DNA from: Anaspis maculata
Lineage: Eukaryota > Arthropoda > Insecta > Coleoptera > Scraptiidae
Reading direction: 5' to 3'
Assembly: GCA_949128115.1 (NCBI GenBank)
Contig: OX421964.1
Location: 50,136,601-50,200,600 of the forward strand
DNA length: 64,000 bases
Numbering within the stretch: position 1 is the first letter of the stretch; the number at the start of each line of letters is the position of its first letter. Positions 9,631 to 24,600 of the stretch are shown piece after piece. A program made the translations under genes and the position numbers. The notes under the pieces are model-generated. The model was given only the letters and a program-made list of their open reading frames with translations. It did not search any database and had not been told where the DNA came from.

Positions 9631-12600
9631 TTATTTTGGCCCAAGCATGTCTTCGGGTCTGACCCATTCATCAAATTGTTTTTCGGTGAGGTAGCCTAGT
9701 TTCAGAGCGGCTTCTTTGAGTGTCGTGCCTTCTTTGTGTGCTGTCTTGGCGATTTTGGCTGACTTATCGTAGCCGATGTGAGGATTGAGGGCTGTGACGA
9801 GCATCAAACTTTCATGGAGGATTTGCTCGATTTTGGCCCTGTTGGCCACGATTCCATCGACGCATTTGGATGTGAAAGCGCTGGAGCTGTCTGAAAGAAG
9901 TCTGATTGAACGTAGAACGTTTGCTACTATCATGGGTTTGAAAACGTTGAGTTCAAAGTGGCCATTCGAGCCGCCAACGGTCACTGCGACGTGATTGCCC
10001 ATTACTTGGGCTGCTACCATAGTAATGGCTTCACACTGAGTGGGATTCACTTTGCCCGGCATGATGGAGCTTCCAGGCTCATTTTCGGGCAAGGAAAGCT
10101 CGCCTAGGCCACAACGAGGACCTGACGCCAAAAATCTGAAAAGATTTTTTTTTGTTATTGTTCATTTCGGATGATTTTTAGCTTCAGGCATGAATGAGAC
10201 TGTCCGTCAGTAATGTCGGTGTGAATTCAGTTCTGAATGCTTTTTATAAGAAGTGCCTTTGGGTATATTTCAGTCAGTATTGTTCGAGGTATTGTTATTG
10301 AGTAGTTAAATACGGTACGTCAAGCGTAATAAGTTAATAAGTATCTAATACCTACGAGTACATGATACCTACTATAATGTACACTTTGAAGTAAAACAGA
10401 AATTAAAAAAAAAACAAAACCGTAATGCAAATTCTAAATATTATGGAACAAAAATAATCAAGCTTGAAATAAGACTGGCCTTTGACGGTTGAATAACTAG
10501 GGTTTTTATCTTATTCTGTAGATTATATGTTTGCTGTAGTGCCAGTTTATTCCAATGCAATTATTTCAGCATGATATTTGAAAAAAAAATCTTACAAAGA
10601 AAGAGGAAACAGGTACTTCAGTAAAAAATGTATAATTTGCAAATCCTAGATTCGTAGAACAATTACTATTATACACCTAACTATGCAAAAATTATTACGT
10701 ATCGATTTGTTTTTTTTTTTGTTCTATATGGCGTGTCCACAATCATGATCTATAATTCTCCCTGATGATAAACTAACCACGTAAAAATAAAATGGTCTGA
10801 ATTTAGCATCTGCGTAGGTACCTACCTGCCTTGTTTACAGGGAGATTCAAAATGACATTACATTGTGATTTGTTTTTAGCGCACTTCTCCAAACGGAAAG
10901 GCGCTCATGTCCTTGCTTTGTCCGTCCGTCCGTCCGTCACAGCATCTATACCTTTTCAATTTCAAACTGAGACGAATCATTTTCAAAATGATGATAATCA
11001 CTAAATCACTTTCAAATTGACAACAATCAATTTCAAATTGAGAATAATCTATTTCACATTATAAACAATTAATTTCGAATTGAGATAAATCAAATCCAAA
11101 TTGAGAAACATATCAGAAAAATAAAAACTGATATGAGTAGGCTTGTAACTGTATTCTTGACCTATCATCGATTATTAAATGGTTCTGTCTGAAGTTTCAC
11201 CACCTGCGCTGTATACAGGGTGGCCCAACGAAAACGTAACAGACAGATTTTCGGGCACTTGATCTCATTTGTTTGTATACTGTGATATGTTTACTAGAGG
11301 GAATAAGCCCTGTCATGGGCTCGGCAACTTCGAGCCAGCCTCCTGGAAGGGGCTGCAACCCTCCAAAAACACTGAAATTAGTATTATCTTGAAAAATTTG
11401 CATCAGATCGCACAAAATAACACCGCTGTAAAGACAATTGAACCAGCTTTAAATTATGTATCACTCAACCATTTCATTTTCATTTAATTTCATTTCACTT
11501 CATTTAGAATTTTCGAAGGGCTGCCACCCTGACTACGGGGGTGAAACTTCACGGTTGAGTTAATAGCAGTTGAACATCCGCCCTTGAAAACAAAGTTGAC
11601 CTGTCCGGGTTTATTCTGAAAAAATGAGGATAAATGCCCGAAAATCTGTCCGTTTCGTTTTCGTGGGGCCACCCTGTATAACAATGACGGGGACACTAGT
11701 TGTGGATTGAGCAACTGCTTATCAGTGAATGAAAAACCACTGAAGAAAAAGAAGAGCTAAAGTGAGTTATCAACATCGTACCATACCATCATGAAACACT
11801 GTGTTGAGGACAATCCTAGAATAACTTTGAAACAAATGGCAGAAAAATTGAAACAAAATCACAAACTCGTTCCTAAAAAGAATGCGTGAGAAAACACTTG
11901 GTTGCCTGATGTTTCCCCTCAAAGACATACGAAGGGAACCTGAAAAAGCAAATAGCGATGAGAACAAAACAAGCAAAGGAAGATTAGAGAAAAGAACACG
12001 TTATACCTAAATTATACGTGATGTCATTTGAAGCAAAGGATCGAATGTTCGATAGGTTGTGAAAGAACCATGAGTCTGATCCACTATGAGATAAGAAGAA
12101 GAGGGTTCAAGAAACCAGAAGCGAATGCATTTGTCCATGAATGTCCCCGAAAATGCTCGAAATTTGTATCAATCACCGATAGTACTGGTGATAGACAATG
12201 CATATCGTGTCATGCTTCTGTTGAGGGAGTTTTTCAAGAAGTTGAATTTAATGACCACTCAGCTGAGGCTTGCTCCATATAGTCCGATGTTGAATTGAAT
12301 CAAACTTGCTTGGTCAAGTTTGAAAGCGAGTGTTGAAGAAGACTTGGCTATTCAGACTCCTCAAATTCTAGTTAATGGTTAATGAGAACAGAACAAATGT
12401 TACTCAAGCTGAGTTTCGAGTCCAACGGTTACCAAATATCGCATTAGAAAATATTGTTGTTTGAGTTACTGTTGCTAATTATGCAAGATTTGTGGCTCAT
12501 ATTCAGCGATTCATACCAGATGCGCTGAATAGAATATATAGACATGACTTTTTGATTTGTTACGAGTGACACCTAATGATAATGACAATTAGTATCACTT

Positions 12601-15600
12601 ACTGATAATTGAAGTCATTTTTTAATGCCTAGTGTTGAAGTGTTGCAATAAACTTCTTTCCCAAATCTTACTTTAATTCTTCTGTTTAACTTGTATTTTC
12701 CCAATTTGAAATTGATTATTCCCAATCTGGAAGTGATTATTATTATTATTATTTTGAAAGTGATTATTAGGTACATACAACGCCCTTGATTATTAGACCT
12801 ACAAGGATAATATTCACTTATCTAAATCCCACTGTCAATGGCAACCGAATAAAATGAACGTAAACGATAAAATCTGACAGCTGTCACTTCAGACTTCTTT
12901 TTTGCAATAATCACCAAAATATCACTCGCGCTCGAGATTTTTCCAGATAATTTTGGCTAGGCATTTCCCTCGGGCTGGTTGTCCCTGGATAAATGCCCTC
13001 CTCCTACGGAGTCGGGCATTTATCGCTACAACCAGCACTCGCGATCGCCTGGTCAAAATTATCGTGAAAATCTAAGCACTTGTGATATTACTGTTGATTA
13101 TTTTCATTTTTGAAATGATTGGTTTCAATTTAGGTATAGTTGAAAATATACAGGGTGTCCCGTTTTTCAACGCTCACTATGGGTATCTCGGAAACGGTAA
13201 GAGATACAAAGTCGGTTAAATTACAAAAAAGTTGCGCAATTTTATGACTATCTCAAATATGTCAAGACACCCAAGATATCTTTGGTCATTTCTGAAATAT
13301 CCCCAAAAAACTGAAAAATGCCGAGTTCGAAAATTTCAAATCACTTCTTTATTATGACAGCTATCAATATGAAAATTGGTATTCTGACATTTTTGAAGGT
13401 CCTTGATCGACTGACGGTCATGATTTTTTCCTACGCCTACTAGTTTTTAAGATATGACAGTTAACTTCATTTTTTCTTATGGACACCATATTATTTCTCC
13501 ACCCCATAAAACTCACCTTTCATTTCTCTTTACAAAGATATAAAACACTAGTAGCATTTTTGTCAAAATAACCTTTAAAAATTGGAAAAACCATTTCTGG
13601 GACGAAAAAATCTAGATACCGGTTTGGTTGCCATGCTCTCGTGACATAATAAAATGGCATTCGGTTGCCATGGTCGGTTGATTTTGGAAAAAGTTGGGTT
13701 ACATTCCGTTTTTATGTATTTGATAATGATAATAAATAAAAATGAAACAAATACAAAACCAAGTATAACACAAAATAACATCGCAATAGCAATAAACATT
13801 TATAATTTACAATTACTCGAAATGGGGTCTATTTTGCGAAGAACGCTCCAAGATCGCATTTATGGTTCATGACAGAACATCCCAAAGCAACCAAGAGCTG
13901 GAAGCAAGGAGTTGATGATGCGTTCCAGTCAATTAACCCGCACGATATCAGCGCAGCCGTTGAAAATATGGCTAAAAGGCACACAACTCTGCACAGAGCA
14001 AAATGAACTCCAATTCGAGCAATTGTAAATCATAAATGTTTATTGCTACTGCTATGTTATTTTGTGTTATACTTGGTTTTGAATTTATTTTATTTCAATT
14101 TATTATCATTATCAAATACATAAAAACGGAATGTAACCCAACTTTTTCCAAAATCAACCGACCATGGCAACCGAATGCCATTTTATTATGTCACGAGAGC
14201 ATGGCAACCGAACCGGTAACTAGATCTTTTCGCCCCAGAAATGGTTTTTCCAATTTTTATAGGTTATTTTGACAAAAATGCTACAAGTGTTTTATATCTT
14301 TGTAAAGAGAAAGAAAAGGTGAGTTTTATGGGGTGGATAAATAATATGCTGTCCATAAGAAAAAATGAAGTTAACTGTCATATCTCAAAAACTAGTGGGC
14401 GTAGGAAAAAATTATGACCGTCAGTCGATCAAGGACCTTTGAAAATGTCAGAATACCAATTTTCAAATTGATAGCTGTCATAATAAAGAAGTGATTTGAA
14501 ATTTTCGAATTCGGCATTTTTCAGTTTTTTTGGGATATTTCAGAAATGACCAAAGATATCTTGGATATCTTGACATATTTGAGATAGTCATAAAATTGCG
14601 CAACTTTTTTGTAATTTAACCGACTTTGTATCTCTTACCGTTTCCGAGATACCCATAGTGAGCGTTGAAAAACGGGACACCCTGTATAGTCTTATACGAA
14701 AGGAATTTTACGAAAAATTTCAACTCCAATGGGTAGCTCAAGACTTTGGAACCCGAACCAAGAAAAATCTTGAAGAAATAATGATTAGCACATACCTCGG
14801 GTTCCACCAAAATTTTAAGAGCAGATTAAATCTATCACGCTGATAGTTGCTATGCACCAGCCAATAGGATGGCCAGTTGCTTAGTTACTATCAGAGTGAT
14901 AAAGTTATCGCGTTGATAAAAGTTTGGTGGAACCCGAGGTTACAATAATAGTGTGGCGCGGCATCGCCGATGAGTGCTGCACTTCGCAAGCCGCCTGATC
15001 TAAAAAGTTACGACATGCGAACAAGTACCCGTTCTTATCAAAATACAATAAAACATTTACGATAAGTTATATTTAGAGAAGAATGGACATTTTGAACATT
15101 CTTATAGCAAAAATTCCAAAATGCAGTAAACTCCTATGGCATAAGAAATGCCGATAAGGAGAAAAACAAACAACTATTATAATACCGTGAGTAAACTCAT
15201 TTAACGTCGCGCGTCGCCAGTTTGGGTACAATACCTCGCATAATTTATTCATTTTATCGTGTTTTGAGTGACTTGGGCGACCCCAATATCATCTGTTTGA
15301 ATCTACGGCCGAGAGAGCATTCAGGGACTATTCGAAGAAAAATATCTGTGCAAGGTGTTCAGTATTAACGTTAAAATATGTTATTATAACTACCCGCTCA
15401 TCATTCTTGTGAACAAAAATCAACGATATTTGCTGAATTTTTCAACATTTTTCGTGTTAATTTTCTACATACCATAATTTACAGGGTGTGGCACAAAATT
15501 CAAATAGGATAATATCCTACATTTCATTATTGCAGTCAATGCAGTTTACAAAATAACCCTAAGATGCGTTTCCATCATACCGCACGACACCCAGGTGCAT

Positions 15601-18600
15601 GGAAGTTGCTTTTTAGCCTTGAAATTTTCGGGAATTTTGGTATTCAACATCGAATTCTGCACCGATCCACCAAATTTCGTCAACACTTGCGAATTCATTT
15701 CGGGTTTTGGCCGATTTCACTGTAGGAAACAAGCGCAGATTTTGAATTTGCACGGACGCAGATAAAATGCAGAGTTTAAACACCGAGCCGAAACTTTGTG
15801 GTCGTATTGGAAAATTCGTTGACCCGGGAGTAGTATCGAAGTGAAGTTTTTATTAAAAGAAAGTAAAGAAAGCTCGAATTGTTCTCTAAACATAACCCCG
15901 TTCATGTGTCCATGTATTTTCATAAGAACGTGACAATCTAAGCACTTGTGATATCACTGTTGATTATTACATGCAACTTGAACTCAGTCGGTAGCACGGT
16001 GAGCTCGGCCTCGCTTTCAAAGGCGAAGGTCCCAGGTTCAAATCCGCACTGGGCCAGATGGACTTTTTCACGCGGTTCTTAGTACTGGGGCACCTACTAT
16101 CGTGCGGTGATGGCCCGGGAAAAGGGATGAAACGAGAAAGCCATCGAAACAAAACCTAACTGAAAAATTCCCCACTGATTCAAACATGTCTCCGTTGTTA
16201 TCGTCATCACTGTTATCGTTACTAAAAAAAGCCCCACTGAAAAACCTGCTAATGACCTGGTAGTTGATGCAGGACAAAAAAAATTACATACCCTTGATTA
16301 TTAGAGCTATAAGGATAACAGTTACTTATCTAAATCCCACAGTCAATGACAACCGAATAAATTGAATAACCGAATACAAACAACAAAATCTGACGGCGGT
16401 CACTTAGGACTTATTTTTTGCAATAATCAGCAAAATATCACTCGTGCTTGAGATTTTCCTAGATAACTTTGACCAAGCGTGCTCCTTCGGGCTGGTTGTC
16501 CCCAGATAAACTCGCGATCGATTGGCCTAAATAATCTAAGCACTTGTGATATTACTGTTGGTAACATTTCCATGACGGGTAGGTACCTACTAACAAGTTA
16601 TATTTCTCTTTCACATTGCAGTAAACTTGTTTATAACCAGACTGATTCTTATGAAACTTGAAACCCACTGGGGTCTTATTTACTTCCGAGTCCGTAATAC
16701 CAGACAGTCTCATTCGGATGTAGCAAGGAACGAAATCAATTCTCACCTAATGTCATTGGCAATTTTCATGATAGAAACAGCAATCACGTTCAGGGCACCG
16801 GATACCTCGACCATGGAATCATGGCAAGCCAACGCCTCGAATTTGTTGGGAGCGGACGTGAAGGGCAATCCAGTGAGCTCGCCGATCTTGGCGGCACACT
16901 TTTCGGCGAACCCTTTCCTGGTGTTCAATCCAGTTCCCACGGCCGTACCGCCTAATGCCAGCATGTATAGACGAGGTAACGTGGCATTGATACGGTCTAT
17001 GCCGAAGCTCACCTGTTGGACAATGAAAATAGATGTAGAGGTACAGGTAGAGGTGACCAATCAATAAGTTTAATGAATCAATTATGAGCCAGATTAATGT
17101 TTGATGGTTTATTTCTGGTACCTATGTTAAAACTGGATATTAGATCATTTGAATTATTCAAGTGTCCTCAAAACTACTTAATATGTCATAGGTATTTCAT
17201 CATAAAACTCAAATAAATTCGGATAAGAAATATTTGAACGTTTCAGACTAGACTCCATTGTCATCTTGGAGGCGCAAAGTTGAGACGATGTTAATGCTGG
17301 AATATACCGAAAGACGCTTGGGATATTCTCGAGCACAACACGCGAGTAAATAAGGTGAGGTAAAGCCAGAAAGAACGGAGTTGAATCAACAGTGAAAGTG
17401 CGAATAACTACGAAGGCGATATCTAAGTGCGACAGCTTATTTGACGTGTAATTTAATAGTACACAGTAATAAATAGTGTGTTGAAACGTTTGTTTTTTAA
17501 TCATTGAAGTGCCCAACGCGAATTCTAGAAATGTGTTGTAGAGCATGTAAAAATCTGTGTAGAATTTTGGGCATAAAACATCTCTTAGATTTCTTACCGA
17601 ATTGGTTGCTCGTAAAAACCTGAATTTCCAGGTTTATTGAGGTAAAACGTCGAGTAAGATGAAAGGAATTAAAAGAAGTATTATTGCCAGATCTTTACCT
17701 GTTGGACATAGGCGCTGAATTCTTGGCCGAGAGTCAGAGGCACGGCATCCTGGGTGTGCGTCCGACCGATCTTGATGATGTCGGCAAACTCCTTGGCTTT
17801 TTTATCCAGACTGTCTCTAAGCGTCTTGAGACTGGGCAGCAGGGAACGCTGGATTTCGACGGCTACGGCGATGTGCATGGCCGTGGGGAAGGTGTCGTTG
17901 CTGCTCTGACTCTTGTTGACGTGATCGTTCGGATGCACCGGGTCCTTGGATCCCAGAGTGCCGCCCATAATTTCGATGGCCCTGTTGCTGATGACCTCGT
18001 TGGTGTTCATGTTCGTTTGGGTGCCGCTGCCCGTCTGCCAGATGACCAAAGGGAAGTGGTCGGCGTACAGCTTGCCGGAGATGACTTCATCGGCGGCTTT
18101 CGAGATGGCATCGGCGATTTTGGAATCGAGACCGTAGTCTTTGTTGACTATGGCGGCTGCTTTCTTCAGCACTCCCATCGCCGTGATCACCGGGTACTAG
18201 AATGCAGAAAGTTATTGTACTCGCGCAAGAAGTATGGAAGATACTCTGTCGCCAGAAAATGCCGGGGGGTTTGAAATATGCAATAGGTACATTAAGGGTG
18301 TTTCAGAAAGTATGTGCCATAGCTTAACAGAGATAGAGGACACCAAGGTAAGTCAGATCAGCAAGAGAAGAAATTGTTTGACTATTGGTTGAAAAAGTTA
18401 CGGGGCGTTTTCATGTTTAACTTCAAATTTAGAAAGACGATAATTTTACAACGGTTTGACATAAGGGTCTATTCTGTAACGAAATCGCTAAAATGAAGCG
18501 GATCAGTAAAAATATTATTTATAATGGCGTGAGACTGTTCGACATATTCTGTAGGTATCTCCAAAATTATGGGATTCGTTAAAAGTGAAACAGTTTACTG

Positions 18601-21600
18601 GGACCATTAAACATTTTGGGCGTCATCGATTTTCGTAGAGCAAATGCTTGTCCTATTGGCTATTACTGATCACGTTACCCTAAGCACGGTTCGGGTCCAT
18701 CAGTACGGTAAGGTGATCGGAATCAACCGATCTGTTGTCTGTAGTGGGTATATCCACTGAAATAATTTCAAATAAATTTTTACAATATTTTTACGAATTC
18801 GTACTTCCCGAATCCCATGCTTTTTCAAAAACGCAGTTCGGAAAATTTACTGTTCTGTCAAAAAACTGAATCGTCCTTCAAAATTTGAGCCTAAACATAG
18901 AGAAGACTCAGTAACTTTGTAACCAACAGCCAAATAATTTTTCTTCTTGTTTATCTAAACTCATCTCGGTTTCCACTATCTGCCTTTAATCTATGGCATA
19001 TACTTTTTGGAACACCTACATAGTAAGCACAGGGTGCTTCACAATGTTTTGCACTTGTAAGTCGCATTTCTTGAGAATATGTTTGATCATAGACGACGCT
19101 CTTGGCGGCAGAGGCACTCTTCTCAACAAACACATTTCCTTTTACGCGCCTGCATACTTATAAGTAATCTGGCATGCCATTATTCTCATCGATTATTCTC
19201 CTTCAGCTCGCGTTTATTTGCCGGGGATTGTTGTACAGTACAAGTCATCTCGTCGACTTAATTTTTCACAAGGCAAATTTCAGGAATGCGATTCACGATT
19301 TCAACAATATCAGTTTTGAAGTTTTAGAGTTATTCCAAGAAGTGCAAAATATTGTTGCAAGACCTTGCACTTCTACAGGTGGTCCATCATTCTGTAATTG
19401 TTCCGCAGTATGGCCCTGCCGTTTGCAAGAAAAAAACCTAAAGCAAGTGTAACATGGTTCAAAAATATCTACAATATTCAATAATTAGGTATCTTCAGCT
19501 AAGTATACTTACAGGTGTACCATTTTGACGGGAACGGGGAGAGCAAAAAATCGATTCTTTTTACCTAGAATGGCCTCTACTTTTATTCGTTTTCCTGTCC
19601 AGCTTTTCAAGGTCTAGTCAGTGTTTTTGTTTCGATTTGTGACAATGCTACCAGCTAAAAATGAAAAAATGATAAATTTAGCACTCAAAGATTTACGTTG
19701 GGAAAACGTAGTGGCCTTATTTTTCTGAAATTAGTGAAAGAAATTTGGCGTGATAATAAAGTACGTTCAACCCTAGTGTGATTCGAATGAGCAATGATTT
19801 CCTAAATTTCTCCCTTTCAAGGGCATCGCGTGGCGGGACTCCCATCCGACTCGAATCGGCACTATGAATATAGTGTTACGAGCGGCGATTCTCGCGTGCA
19901 TTCTGGAGCACACTCGGTCTTTCTAGACTGTTCGCATTAGATCGAAGTGTACAAGTGCGAAGCTCTGGTACATTCCAGAACATCCACGAAGGTCTGGACC
20001 GTTGAAATTTACGTGGAGACCTCAACAGCCGAGTAGGACACATCTGTCCATTTGGCGGAGGTGCCGCCTTCACAGCATTGAAAATGTCCAAACTACAAGC
20101 AGCTGTGACACGAGGTATTTAGCAATGAAAACGCCAGGAAAAGTGATAGAAATATTACGAAAGTGACGATGATGGGAGAAACGAAATGGAGATAAAATTG
20201 ACAATTGACAATGTGAGTGATCACATGGGATGGAAACGAAGAAATTGGAGAGAAAACGAAGAAATCGACGATCCACAACTCGCTACACACTGTATTTTCA
20301 TTTTCCACTTGGGTGATCTAAACTGGGCCAAAATTGAAGTGGACCACTCCGAAATTTTTCCTCGGTAAAAATAGGAATATCTCGAGAAAAAATTGCCCGA
20401 TTCTGAAAATTTTTCCACAAGAGGTCTAGGTACGTTCCTGTAAAATTTCAGGGATAAGCAACAGCCCTGACAAAGTTTATACAAAAAAATTGCTAAAAAT
20501 TAATAACTCTTTTGGAAAAACAAAATACGATCAAAAGTCCAAAAATGTTTCGAGATATTGATGTACGCTTTTCGAAAATATGACAAAAAAAATTCTGCGA
20601 CTTGTTTTCTTGAAATGGCACCTCGCTGAAGTTAGGTCATTTTTGCACTCCTTCCATCGCCACCCTGTATTTTGTATAATTATAAAGTCGACAATCAAGC
20701 GATCTAAGATGGTGTATTGTAGTCATAAAACTACCCTAGAAAGCATCACAAGAATTTCCCAAATCGGACAATTTTCTCTCCAGATATCCTCATTCTAACA
20801 GAGGCAAAATTCCGGGGTGGTCCACTTCAATTTTTGCCCAGTTTATTCACCTACGTTTCAACATTATTTTTCGAATTCCACTTGCATAATCCTGCTTGGT
20901 CTCTAACGGCCGTGACACGAACAATAACAAATGAGAATGAGAAGTAGTACCGTTGCGTCTCTGGCAGTGGCGCGACTAACCGAAGCGGAAAATATAGTAT
21001 TACATTTCAATATGGATGTATATGGAATGTCATCGCAATGCTCATGTCAATATGGAAATTTTGGTTGAAGTCACGTCTGGGTAAAACCATATAGGGGTCA
21101 TATATTTAGATCTCTTTATATGTCTCTATGATAGTCAGAAACTTAATAGATTCAGATAGGAGCATATACAACCATATAGAAGGCACATAGAATTTCTAAA
21201 TGATTCTACTGTACATTTGCAACCGGGCTGTAACCTCGCAAAAAAAACTAGAAAACAAAAAATGTTGGCGTGACGTCAACACATTCAGTACAAGGTCATT
21301 GTGGATGTAGCCGCGTTTTGGCAAGAAAAAATCAAACTAACCTTCATTCAAAGAATGGACCAATTTTTTGAATCTTTTTTTTTTGAACGAACATTATTGT
21401 GAATAACGTTTTCAATGATTTTATGAAGTAATGGTCTTGAAATAAAATTCATGCAAGCACCCTATTGTGGAAGTTCTCTGGTATGTGTTTTTGAAATCAA
21501 GGTATGAAATGATAAGAGAATTTATTTGTCTACAAAATGAATGACGTCAAGTGATGAAATCTGTTGAAAAACAAACTAGGTACAGCCAATTTGTCATCAC

Positions 21601-24600
21601 CAGATGGAGCCCATCTTGGCGCCTCCACCATATTTGCCTGCAGCAGATGTCAATGTTCCACCATAATTTTTCATGATCCTCGATGGTCCCGGAATTGATT
21701 GAGGTAAAAATAGATACATACAGATGTACCACTATTAACCGATCAAACTTTGGAAGTAGATTCTCCTGGTCCTCCTGATTCAGAAAAATATACAATATGT
21801 ATAATGCCTCTGACTCGGTGGCTAAGAAAGATATACATACTTATAGGGTGTCAAAGTTCACAAAATAACATTTTTATTTAGTCGCACTTTCGAGAAGAGA
21901 GCTCTGATTGATACAAAATTTCGTATGCGTGCCTTACCTATGTCGCGTCGGGTCTTCATTTTTTGGAAATACTTCGGGCTTCCAATTCCAAAGGCCAGTG
22001 GCGTGCAATATAAGGCATAGGGAAATAATTCCGAAGTGGACCCTATGACCCGCCACTGGTGAGCCATTCGAAGTAATTTTTTTATTTGTTTATTTAATGT
22101 TGGCCTATTTCCGCAACGAGGCCCAACATCGACACCGGTGAATGTTTTCCTCCACTAAACCGGAAATTTTGCCGAACCCCTGACACACAGGTAGGGATTT
22201 TTAACGACTACCAACATCGCATGGGGTCGGCACCATCGTTCGTATTTTACGTGCTATGTGACGTGCATTCCAACTAAATCAAAGAGCTTGTTTTTGGGCC
22301 GAAAGTCCGAGCGCCCAAAGTGGGACTCTAACCCATGACCCCTGAAGTGGTAGTCGAACGCGCTGACCACCACACCACAAGCTCCTCAGCCCTTCGAAAT
22401 CCAAAGTATTTCCATATAAAGACCCGACATCGGTAAGCATGCACACGAAATTTTGTTTTAACTGAAGCCCTTTTCTCGAAGTTATGACAATATAAAAAAA
22501 TTATTTTGTGGGCTTTGACACCCTGTATCTTTCTTAAGAAGCGAGTGAGAGGGCATATACAGGGTAGCCTAAAGAAAACGCAACAGATAGATTTTCGGGA
22601 GCTTGCATGACTCTCGGCATGACCTCATTTGTTTGTATACTGTAATATTGTTACGATATTCGGGTTCGCCTATCTCGAAATTAAATGCGCTGATTTACTT
22701 GTAAACAAACTGCACTTTATTAGCTACTACCGACACAACTAAATAACGCACAGAATTATTAATCGCTCAGAAATTCACAATATCGCTTAAGGTGTTGACG
22801 CCTCGATCGCTCGATTCAAACTCTCCCGATGCCAGGTCGAGTTCCTCTCTTATAGTGGCATCGAAGGTTCTGGATGCTTCCTGATGGTGTTTACAGCACA
22901 CGAGGATTTTTCTGGTATCTGCGTCGAGAATATACGCGTACTTTCTACGGCACCTCCGCCAGAAGTCTCGACGTGTCGTGACCTACCGCTGAAGTCTCTC
23001 GATGCTTCCCGAATGCAAAGCGTAATTCTAGATTTCTCTAGAAAGAGCCGGGATGGTCGCGAGCTTCGTAACAATATGTTTACTAAAGGAATCTTTGACT
23101 AAAGGGACATTCATGGGTTTGAAAACTTCGAAGCAGCCTCCTGGAGGGGGTTGTAACCCTCCAAAAACACTGAAATTATCATTATCTTGAGAAATTTACA
23201 TTGAATCAAAAAAAAAAGAAAAAGAAAAAAAAACACCGCTGTAGAGACAATTGAACCAGCTTTAAAATGATGTATCGCTCAACCCTAAAATTGTTATTTA
23301 AAATTTTCGAAAGGGCTGCCACCTTGACTTCGGGGGTGAAACTTCACGGTTAAATAATTAGCAGTTGAACATCCCCCTTGAAAACAAAGTTGACCTGTTC
23401 GGGCTTATTTCGAGAAAATGAGGTCAAATGTCCGAAAATATGTCTGTTTCGTTTTTGTTGGGCCACCCTGTATACGATGCTATACTTTTTTAAATCAGGA
23501 AGACTAAGGAGAGTCTTTTCATAAAATTTGAACCGTTAAAACTGTGACACCTGAATATCTTCAGGAAGTCGCACACAGATAAGCCTTTTTTGACCCTTGC
23601 CCCCCCCTCACACCCGGTCTATGTGAGTTTTTATTGATAAAAGAGCATGGCATGCATCATAAAAGTGTTGGCAAAAAATTTCATTATCTGAGAACTGCTT
23701 TCCTTGAAGAAGCAAAACAATCCCAAGCTCCATAATAAATTGTAAATAGTAAAATTTAAATGATTGTAGTCAAAGAGAGAGTTGAAGAGAAAGTACTGAT
23801 AAGTAATTAAGCTACCTGCTCATTAAATTTGGCACATATCCAGATCACGTTTTCTGCAATTATTGCAATTCACCTTATATGGAGATATCAATGCGATTTT
23901 ACAATGTATATTCCTTTACACAGTACATTTATTTTTCTCCTTACAGTTGTTAGTTCTTATGAGTAGGTACCTATACCTAAACAATATGTAAAAAATAACT
24001 TTGATTGTGCATTGATAAGTATCTTTATTTGAAATCTACGTCAAGTACATTTAACTTTAGTGTGATTCAACTTGGCTGGGAGTCCCACGACACCCTTGGA
24101 AAGAAGAAATTGGGAAATCATAGCTCACTCAAATCACACTAGGGTTGAACAACTATAAACCTACTTTTTAAATGAATTAATAACTTAGCAGGACCTAGAC
24201 ACCTACATAAAATTGTAATAATAATTGTTCAGATAATTATAAGTGTATACCCCGAGGTATACGTTCTTAGCTAGTTTCCAACAAAACATTTTGTAATAAT
24301 TTTTCAACACTGTTTCTCGAGATGCTTCTGATAAACAATTCTTGCAACAGTGAGGTCAAAAGGTGTATTACTCAATTTCATGCTTCGCATAGACAGGTAG
24401 GTACTTACTGGCATCCTTTCGAATTCTCCTCCAATTGGGAAGTTGATGGTGGACCGGACAGTTTGTGCCCCATAGTATTTGTCATTGGGTACCTTTAGTT
24501 CGCCAAAAGTATCCTTCTCAACTCTGAACTGCGACTGCAAAACCACACATTGTTCGTCAACTCCAACTTCAGGTAGACAATTTAAAAATTTAAATAAGCA

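Noticed and set aside
13575..14272. Hydrophobic open frames that look like paired membrane peptides
   Set aside because: They are the two arms of the palindromic element 13151-14684, and the AT-rich sequence mimics membrane helices.
15973..16060. tRNA gene suggested by box A and box B
   Set aside because: The T-stem and acceptor pairings fail, and the sequence continues into a SINE body with an A-tail and target duplication.
17684..18274. 196-codon plus-strand open frame
   Set aside because: It is the antisense shadow of fumarase exon 3, whose minus-strand protein has all class II fumarase motifs.
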